Shown one piece after another: positions 7,749 through 11,875 of a stretch of DNA of 11,875 nt; the first letter of the stretch is position 1, and each line of letters opens with the position of its first letter. Source of the DNA: CAZTAK01 sp964611585 (GTDB lineage: Bacteria; Pseudomonadota; Alphaproteobacteria; SHVP01). The stretch is taken from NCBI GenBank assembly GCA_964611585.1, contig CAZTAK010000068.1:1-11875 (forward strand), given 5' to 3'. A program made the translations under genes and the position numbers. The notes below the pieces were generated by a model. The model was given only the letters and a program-made list of their open reading frames with translations. It searched no databases and was not told the DNA's origin.

Positions 7749-8744
7749 TTAGCGGTCTTCGATTCTGTCGGCAAGAAGCCCGACGGCAAGGGCGAAGTAA
7801 TTCGCCCGGTTCCATTTCAGGATGTTGCGGAAGTTTTCAAAGACGATAAAGGCGCGGCCGCTGACATCGTCTGGAATCAGGATCGAAGCCGGCAGGTCCG
7901 GCAGGGCGCCGCCGTCGCTGCGCCGAACCCCCCTCGCCGCCCACTCGGCGCCCGGCATTCGGGTTCCCAGTCCGCCGAGGTCGTGGCCGAAATCCTGGGG
8001 CAGCGAAACCTCGTAGCCCCAAGGCTCTCCCGGCCGCCAGCCCTCGGTGGCGAGAAAGTTGGCGGCGGTGGCAAACACGTCGCGCGGGTTGGTCCACACG
8101 TCGCGGCGGCCGTCGCCGTCGTCATCGACGGCATAGGCGAGAAAGCTGGTCGGCATGAGCTGGATCTGCCCCATCGCCCCGGCCCAGGAACTGCTCATTT
8201 CGGCGGGCAGCTTGTGGCCCTCGAACGCAATCTGAAGGGCGCCGAACAGTTCGCGCCGGAAATAGGCGCTGCGGCGGCCGTCGAAGGCCAGCGTCGCCAG
8301 GGCCGGTATCGCCTTGAAGCCGCCGGTGAGGCGGCCGAAATCGGTTTCGATTCCCCACAGCGAAACGATGATGCCGGCGGAAACACCGCTCTCGGCGGCG
8401 ATCCGGTCGAGCAGGTCGCGGTGCTCGGCGTAGCGGTCGCGGGCGCGGTGGACGCGGAAATCCGGGATGATGCGGTCGAAATATTCGTTGACGGTAAGGG
8501 TGAACTCGGGCTGCTTGCGGTCCAGTTCGATCACCCGCACCACCGGGCGGATTCCGTCGAGCGCCTCGTCCACCACCGCCGGCGGAAACCCGATCGACAG
8601 CGCCTCGGCGCGGAATTCGGCGAGCCACCGGAGCCAGGCGTCCTCGTCGATGGTGACGGGGGTTTGCGTGCGCGCGGCGCCCGCGCCCGCCAGCAGCAGG
8701 GCGAGGCCCACAGCAGCAACCCGCGCCGTGCGCGCCCACGTCAT
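7749..8744 (-). CDS. MltB-type lytic murein transglycosylase
   Basis: This 331-residue periplasmic enzyme would cleave the MurNAc-GlcNAc bond of peptidoglycan to give 1,6-anhydro ends. It has an N-terminal signal peptide (hydrophobic core about residues 9-22) without a lipobox cysteine, so it is probably soluble or loosely bound, unlike E. coli MltB. The SLT_2/MltB domain contains SLWGIETDFGRLTGG with the catalytic glutamate E133, and the AGAMGQIQLMPTSF block at 188-201. The Asp-rich DDDGDGRRDVW (207-217) resembles the EF-hand calcium loop known in Slt35. There is no C-terminal PG_binding_1 domain. The ATG at 8742-8744 has only a weak ribosome site. It follows ydcF by 150 bases across a likely terminator and precedes rlpA. 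Confidence 0.94.
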   Translation of the reverse strand: MTWARTARVAAVGLALLLAGAGAARTQTPVTIDEDAWLRWLAEFRAEALSIGFPPAVVDEALDGIRPVVRVIELDRKQPEFTLTVNEYFDRIIPDFRVHRARDRYAEHRDLLDRIAAESGVSAGIIVSLWGIETDFGRLTGGFKAIPALATLAFDGRRSAYFRRELFGALQIAFEGHKLPAEMSSSWAGAMGQIQLMPTSFLAYAVDDDGDGRRDVWTNPRDVFATAANFLATEGWRPGEPWGYEVSLPQDFGHDLGGLGTRMPGAEWAARGVRRSDGGALPDLPASILIPDDVSGRAFIVFENFRNILKWNRANYFALAVGLLADRIEDR

Positions 8745-8801
8745 TAATCGGATCCGGAAGTCATCGCGCGGCCCCTTTAGTACGGGCGCGCCTATCTGTC
8801 A

Positions 8802-8914
8802 TCATCGGGACCGGAAAAACAACACCGGAGCGGCCGGGGCCCCGGCAGGTGATCCGCTCGAGCCCCCGGCGAAGGGCGACGAACACGCGCGCCCCTAACC
8901 GTCATCGGGACCGG
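8802..8914. repeat. 13-bp direct repeat at and beyond the ydcF 3' end
   Basis: TCATCGGGACCGG occurs at 8802-8814 and again at 8902-8914, exactly 100 bases apart. The second copy encodes the last codons of ydcF (PGPDDG plus stop region). The bases before each copy (GCGCGCCTATCTG versus GCGCGCCCCTAACC) are also alike, so a worn copy of the ydcF end appears to lie downstream of the gene. It may reflect an old short duplication. Confidence 0.5.
8815..8859 (-). terminator. Probable rho-independent terminator of ydcF
   Basis: On the minus strand, 36 bases after the ydcF stop, GAGCGG at 8854-8859 pairs with CCGCTC at 8828-8833. The loop contains a 14-base perfect palindrome of the form GCCGGGGCCCCGGC (8833-8846). 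The structure is followed by GTGTTGTTTTT (T run at 8815-8819). A GC-rich stem followed by T residues is the classic arrangement. The two pairings share a base and compete, so the exact fold is uncertain. Confidence 0.5.
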
Positions 8915-9695
8915 GGAAGAAGGCGTCGGTGCGGCCCAGCACCCGGTAGGCGATCAGCCCGACCCATTCGCGCAGGGCGACACTGAAAAAATCGCCGCGC
9001 CGGGTGAGGTTGAACCCATAGGCCCAACCCGGACCGGGACCGGTGCGGTAATCCACCGGCACCGGCAGCACGCGCCACCCGGCCTCGCGGAATACGCCGA
9101 CCGCGCGCGGCATATACATCGCCGACATCACCAGCATCCAGGTTTCGTCCGGCGCCGGATCGGCGACCTGTCTCGCGAGGCTCGCGTTTTCGTAGATGTT
9201 GCGCGAGGCGCGCTCGAACTTCACGCGCGAGACATCGAGCCCGGCCCGGATCAAGACCTGGCGCGCGACATCGGCCTCGCGCAATTCGCCCGGATCGAGC
9301 GAGCCGGTGCCGCCCGTGAACACCAGCCGCGCCCGCGGATAGTGGCGCGCCAGTTCGGCGAAGGCGAGCAGGCGCTCGGCGGAATCGTTGACGGCTGGCT
9401 GGCCCCGGCTTTCGGTCAGCCCGGTCCGCGACGCCCCGCCCAGCACGATGATCCCGTCGACCACCGGCGGCGTCTCGGCAAGCGCGGGAAAGCGGTTTTC
9501 GAGCGGGCGCGCAAGCCAGGTGCCAAGCGGCAGGATCGCGATCGCCAGCAACGCCAGCGCGCCTACGGTCGCCAGCCGCCGCCCGGTGCGTTTCCACGGC
9601 GTCCACATCAGCAGGACGCCCGCCGCGGCGACGATCAGCGCGAGATTGCCGGGCGCCACCACGACCCAGAATACCTTAGAGAACCAGAACAGCAT
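8895..9695 (-). CDS. YdcF/ElyC-like DUF218 inner-membrane protein
   Basis: This 266-residue protein of the DUF218 (YdcF/SanA/ElyC) family has two N-terminal membrane segments (about residues 8-30 and 42-58) followed by a soluble alpha/beta domain. Family blocks are DGIIVLGGA (80-88), SAERLLAFAELARHYP (105-120), LVFTGGTGS (124-132), ASRNIYENA (163-171) and VMSAMYMPRAVGVFREAGW (189-207). In E. coli, ElyC affects envelope and peptidoglycan precursor metabolism, but the biochemical reaction of the family is not settled. I chose the ATG at 9693-9695 because GAAGG precedes it and the first membrane segment follows at once. A GTG 11 codons earlier is possible. It lies directly downstream of the hypothetical-protein array and upstream of mltB, fitting an envelope role. 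Confidence 0.9.
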   Translation of the reverse strand: MLFWFSKVFWVVVAPGNLALIVAAAGVLLMWTPWKRTGRRLATVGALALLAIAILPLGTWLARPLENRFPALAETPPVVDGIIVLGGASRTGLTESRGQPAVNDSAERLLAFAELARHYPRARLVFTGGTGSLDPGELREADVARQVLIRAGLDVSRVKFERASRNIYENASLARQVADPAPDETWMLVMSAMYMPRAVGVFREAGWRVLPVPVDYRTGPGPGWAYGFNLTRRGDFFSVALREWVGLIAYRVLGRTDAFFPGPDDG

Positions 9696-9755
9696 GAAAC
9701 CTTCATAGCCGCCCCGGGTCGCGGGCACAACGCGCGCGCGGTCAGTACGGCGCGT

Positions 9756-9813
9756 CGCCGGGCACGGTGGCGGTTGCGGCGCGGGGTGGGCCGTCGGTTG
9801 CGGCGCGGATCAA
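9756..9813. repeat. Truncated copy of the inter-paralogue repeat
   Basis: This region downstream of the intact paralogue matches the start of the repeat found after the other two (compare 11460-11520 and 10595-10622), including the GATTGA around the stop codon. Inside it CGGTTGCGGCGCGG occurs exactly at 9771-9784 and 9795-9808, a 24-base period. The match ends near 9755, so the small open frame and promoter present in the other two copies are missing here. The array therefore appears cut off on this side, next to ydcF. Confidence 0.65.
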
Positions 9814-10457
9814 TCGACCAACGACGCTGCCTTCATTTCATTCAGCACGGTGGTGAAATCGCTCAGCGGCGGCCGGCCGTACCCAAGGAACTCGGAGAAA
9901 TCGTAGCGCTTGCTAATCTGAAGGACCGTCTGTTTGCGCGGCGTATCGAAACGCGATCCACCCATCAGAAGAAATTCACTATCGTTCTCCCGGTATTCAA
10001 GCGTATGGAAGCCACCCACAAACGGAAGAACGCCGCTAGCGAATGCTAACTTGTCGATCATCAGGTGGCCGTTGAACCAGGCGCTGAGCCGGATGCTCAA
10101 ATCCAGTTCGAATACCAGTGGCCGGAACTCGACCTCCACCGTATCCCGGCCAAGGTCGCAGGCAACGCGTGCCGTGCGGGTGCCGGTCACGGTAAGCCGG
10201 CCCGAATCATCGATCTCGGTATCGACCAACGCCCAAATACTGTAAATGCCCAGCGACCGGGCGATCTCGTCGGCGCGCTCGTCGAACGCCCGCTCCGCCT
10301 TTCTACCTCTAATGATGTTTTCCCGAAGGGTGAAAATGCCAAGTTCTGGCAAACACCGGATTTCGACAATAGACACTATCGAATTGGCATGGCCGTTACC
10401 CGTCCAGGACAGGACCGCAAGAATCGCGACAATCCCCGTTGTCAGATTTCGATGCAC
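9810..10457 (-). CDS. Exported hypothetical protein, paralogue 1 (intact)
   Basis: I do not recognise this 215-residue protein. From a GTG at 10455-10457 it begins with a signal peptide (hydrophobic GIVAILAVLSW, cleavage probably after NGHA at residue 24), so the mature protein is likely periplasmic or secreted. It holds only two cysteines, C35 in RCLPELG and C100 in RVACDLG, which may form a disulfide. The middle alternates hydrophobic and charged residues (TVEVEFRPLVFELDLSIRLS), suggesting beta structure. The end reads GYGRPPLSDFTTVLNEM. It is clearly homologous to the two genes upstream: the C-terminal half is about 90% identical in DNA to the copy at the window edge, with a 42-base exact run, and it shares the C(L/M)PELG and EIA-x-x-(L/F)GIY motifs with the frameshifted copy. 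A promoter-like sequence lies 33-60 bases upstream. The start codon has no strong ribosome site. Confidence 0.75.
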   Translation of the reverse strand: MHRNLTTGIVAILAVLSWTGNGHANSIVSIVEIRCLPELGIFTLRENIIRGRKAERAFDERADEIARSLGIYSIWALVDTEIDDSGRLTVTGTRTARVACDLGRDTVEVEFRPLVFELDLSIRLSAWFNGHLMIDKLAFASGVLPFVGGFHTLEYRENDSEFLLMGGSRFDTPRKQTVLQISKRYDFSEFLGYGRPPLSDFTTVLNEMKAASLVD

Positions 10458-10487
10458 CAGAGGAATCCCGTGCCAAGCGTCATGCGA

Positions 10488-10589
10488 TCATTGTAACCGC
10501 ATCAGCACATCGGCCAAGGCGATTGTCCGTTTCGGAACGGTGGTGAAGAAGAAGTCCTTGTATTCGGGATCGAGCCCCTTCACCGCCAT
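10488..10589 (-). CDS. Small conserved open frame, copy 1 (33 aa)
   Basis: This 33-codon frame, MAVKGLDPEYKDFF...ALADVLMRLQ, lies between paralogues 2 and 1 and recurs at 11366-11464. The frame is open upstream of the ATG to about 10643 through an Arg-rich stretch (DPRRNRRRAE), so it could instead be the tail of something longer. Between the two copies most differences fall in third codon positions and are silent (AAG/AAA, ACA/ACC, GAT/GAC, and GAG/GAA and CGT/CGC upstream). The exceptions are Y10H, V18D and the last codon. That favours coding, but the numbers are small. The end (DFFFTT..TIALADVLMRL) loosely resembles the C-termini of the neighbouring paralogues (EFLGYG..PLSDFTTVLNEM), so it may be a C-terminal remnant of the family. 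The ribosome site is weak. The 3' end also contains a promoter-like element. Confidence 0.35.
   Translation of the reverse strand: MAVKGLDPEYKDFFFTTVPKRTIALADVLMRLQ
10490..10517 (-). promoter_or_regulatory. Sigma70-like promoter upstream of paralogue 1
   Basis: On the minus strand TTGGCC (10512-10517) and TACAAT (10490-10495) are separated by 16 bases. They match the TTGACA/TATAAT consensus at four and five of six positions. Transcription would start near 10483, giving a leader of about 25 bases before the GTG of paralogue 1. The element overlaps the end of the small open frame. The same pair, with a perfect -10, is present in the other repeat copy upstream of paralogue 2. Confidence 0.45.
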
Positions 10590-10675
10590 CTCGGCACGGC
10601 GGCGGTTGCGGCGCGGGTCAATCCGCGCGTGCCGCGTTCTTCAATTCAGACGGATATCTTGTGCGGGCCCAGACA

Positions 10676-11292
10676 TCACTCTCCCCGAATGCGTTTATGG
10701 GCCTCCATCACATCGGCGAATTCGCTCACCGGACTTGTTCGAATCTGCTCCATACCGAGCGCCACCCGAAACGGAAAATGCTTGGAGATCGAAGTACCGG
10801 CTTCTCCAACAAAAACGACATACCCGTCATTTTTTACCGAAACCGACGAAAGAAAACCCCGGTCAGTGCAACGTTCGTCGTACAGGAGCGCTTCGATAAC
10901 CGGGACGTTGTTGATCCGCATATCCATTTGGACGGTTAGTGCCGCCGAACAGGGCACGGCAATACCGCCCGCCAGCGAATACTCAATTCCATATCCCGGG
11001 ATCTTGCAGGTGCCCCCTACTACCGGATTTCCCGGGAAAAGTTCGTAGATTCCGAATTTCTCCGCAATCTCGTGCGGACGTTCTTCGAGATTCCGGAGTG
11101 CCGTTCTCCAGTTACAAAGACTTGCTCGATAATGAGCCGCCCAAGCTCCGGCATGCAAGAAACTCGAACAACAGGGATGACAGTATCGCCTCGGGTCGAC
11201 GAAACTTCCGCGACCGAAATTGCCAGTCCAATTTGAATAAGGAAGGCGATCCGCCCGATTCGGTGAAGAATCAGTTTGCAGGGTTCCGGCAT
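10676..11292 (-). pseudogene. Exported hypothetical protein, paralogue 2 (frameshifted)
   Basis: This is the middle member of the array. Its first part starts at an ATG (11290-11292) with GGAAAGG six bases upstream. It gives a signal-like hydrophobic segment (IAFLIQIGLAISVAEV) and then VRVSCMPELG and LIIEQVFVTG. The homology then continues in another frame with TALRNLEERPHEIAEKFGIYELFPG, so a frame change falls at about 11098-11112. Rejoined, the protein would be about 205 residues, like paralogue 1. Shared features are CMPELG against CLPELG, EIAEKFGIY against EIARSLGIY, and a second cysteine (AVPCSAAL) at the position of ACDLG. Beyond that it is strongly diverged and ends in a different tail (MEAHKRIRGE). 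Its DNA is visibly less GC-rich than the flanking copies. It could be a decaying copy, a sequencing error, or a programmed shift, the last being least likely without a slippery heptamer. Confidence 0.65.
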
Positions 11293-11364
11293 TGCGACCC
11301 TTTCCGCAAATTCTCGCTCGCGATCCAATCAGCGGGAAATTCTTCCTGAAATACTGTAGAGATC

Positions 11365-11392
11365 ATTATAACCGCATCAGCACGTCGGCCAA
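11365..11392 (-). promoter_or_regulatory. Sigma70-like promoter upstream of paralogue 2
   Basis: On the minus strand TTGGCC (11387-11392), 16 bases, then a perfect TATAAT (11365-11370). Transcription would start near 11358, about 65 bases before the ATG of paralogue 2. It corresponds base for base to the element upstream of paralogue 1, with a better -10. Confidence 0.5.
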
Positions 11393-11464
11393 GGCGATGG
11401 TCCGTTTCGGATCGGTGGTGAAGAAGAAGTCTTTGTGTTCGGGATCGAGCCCCTTCACCGCCAT
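11366..11464 (-). CDS. Small conserved open frame, copy 2 (32 aa)
   Basis: This is the second copy of the small frame, MAVKGLDPEHKDFF...ALADVLMRL. It ends one codon early because the last CAA of the other copy is TAA here, the same bases that make the perfect TATAAT. The frame is open upstream to about 11542 through an Arg-rich stretch with DPLRNRRPNPRRNRRRAE. It lies between paralogue 3 and paralogue 2. Function is unknown. The two copies could be short peptides, remnants of a larger C-terminus, or non-coding DNA conserved for the promoter. Confidence 0.33.
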   Translation of the reverse strand: MAVKGLDPEHKDFFFTTDPKRTIALADVLMRL

Positions 11465-11516
11465 TTCGGCGCGGCGGCGGTTGCGGCGTGGATTGGGCCG
11501 CCGGTTGCGAAGCGGG

Positions 11517-11875
11517 TCAATCGACCTTCGAGGCTTCCTTCATTTCATTCAGCACGGCGGTGAAATCGCTCAGCGGCGGGCGCCCGTACCCAAGAAACTC
11601 GGAGAAGAAGAAAACTTCGGTGAAACGAAGCTCTGTCTGTTTGCGCGGCGTATCGAATCGCGACCAGCCCCTGAGCGTGAAGGCGCTACCATTCTCCTCA
11701 AATTTTAGGTCGGTAATGCCGCCGACGTATTGCGCACCTTCCCGGAATGCGAGCTTGTCGATGTACAGGTGGCCGTTGATCCAGGCGCTGAGCCGGATGC
11801 TCAAATCCAGTTCGAATACCAGCGGCCGGAACTCGACTTCCACAGTGTCCCGGCCGAGGTCGCAGGCCACGCGCG
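11517..11875 (-). CDS. Exported hypothetical protein, paralogue 3 (5' end outside window)
   Basis: This is the C-terminal 118 or so residues of a third family member, and the frame is still open at the window edge. It begins within RVACDLGRD, corresponding to about residue 97 of paralogue 1, and continues collinearly through FELDLSIRLSAWINGHL, SRFDTPRKQTEL, FSEFLGYGRPPLSDF and NEMKEASKVD. It differs from paralogue 1 mainly around FREGAQYVGGITDLKFEENG. The signal peptide and first cysteine lie outside the window. The very high similarity to paralogue 1 but not to paralogue 2, which lies between them, is notable. Confidence 0.75.
   Translation of the reverse strand, partial: RVACDLGRDTVEVEFRPLVFELDLSIRLSAWINGHLYIDKLAFREGAQYVGGITDLKFEENGSAFTLRGWSRFDTPRKQTELRFTEVFFFSEFLGYGRPPLSDFTAVLNEMKEASKVD

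Larger units (their letters stand above)
10486..10622. repeat. Inter-paralogue repeat, copy B
   Basis: About 137 bases between paralogues 2 and 1 closely match 11361-11521, with only a handful of substitutions over the conserved core of about 105 bases. The copy contains the small open frame, the promoter-like hexamers and one unit (10603-10616) of the 24-base minirepeat that is present twice in the other copies. The repeat is far better conserved than paralogue 2 is with its relatives. Confidence 0.8.
11361..11521. repeat. Inter-paralogue repeat, copy C
   Basis: About 160 bases between paralogues 3 and 2 match copy B (10486-10622). The 24-base minirepeat unit is present twice here, at 11478-11491 and 11502-11515 (CGGTTGCGGCGTGG and CGGTTGCGAAGCGG). 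The extra unit accounts for the greater length and keeps the small frame's upstream reading open. The repeat runs to the stop codon of paralogue 3. Confidence 0.8.

Noticed and set aside
9696..9728. Earlier GTG start for the DUF218 gene
   Set aside because: It adds 11 polar residues before the first membrane segment. The ATG at 9695 has a purine-rich ribosome site and gives the usual N-terminus.
10246..10899. Plus-strand open frame of 217 codons across the small open frame and paralogue 2
   Set aside because: It crosses a repeat and two independently supported minus-strand frames, is Ser/Arg-rich, and has no domain-like features or ribosome site.
9756..11521. Repeats between the paralogues as a CRISPR array or insertion sequence
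   Set aside because: There are only two full copies about 0.9 kb apart with genes between them, no short regular spacers, no terminal inverted repeats and no transposase.

Overview
The window is high-GC bacterial DNA in which every gene I can support lies on the minus strand. It looks like an alphaproteobacterium, probably of the Rhodospirillales type. I infer this from the family resemblance of the proteins and from a gene order I recall from that group: lytic transglycosylase, rlpA, D,D-carboxypeptidase, tmk, holB, metG, tatD, metallo-hydrolase. No rRNA, tRNA, CRISPR array, insertion sequence or transposase gene was found.

Read in the direction of transcription, from high to low coordinates, the window has three parts. 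(1) From 11875 to about 9755 is an accessory region. It holds three tandem paralogues of a short exported protein family that I do not recognise: one cut by the window edge, one frameshifted, one intact. Between them is a repeated stretch of about 140-160 bp. This repeat carries both a 32-33 codon open frame and a sigma70-like promoter (TTGGCC, 16 nt, TATAAT or TACAAT) pointing into the next paralogue. Part of the repeat, without the small frame and promoter, is also found beyond the last paralogue. Base composition around 10.3-11.4 kb looks less GC-rich than the rest.

(2) From 9695 to 5444 are four cell-envelope genes: a YdcF/ElyC-type DUF218 membrane protein, an MltB-type lytic transglycosylase, an RlpA lipoprotein with a SPOR domain, and a PBP5-type D-alanyl-D-alanine carboxypeptidase. 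Together they form a peptidoglycan-trimming set. Hairpins lie after ydcF, between mltB and rlpA, and after the carboxypeptidase, so these are probably several transcription units rather than one.

(3) From 5311 to 314 is a tightly packed housekeeping run: tmk, holB (overlapping by 1 nt), metG, tatD (overlapping by 4 nt) and a PhnP-like metallo-beta-lactamase-fold hydrolase. The last gene is recognisable along its whole length but is broken by four frameshifts, while its neighbours are intact. It is either a decaying pseudogene or a stretch of poor sequence. The final 313 bases hold no gene I can assign, only an AT-rich palindrome and a 9-base G run.

The most unusual material is the paralogue array at the right end.
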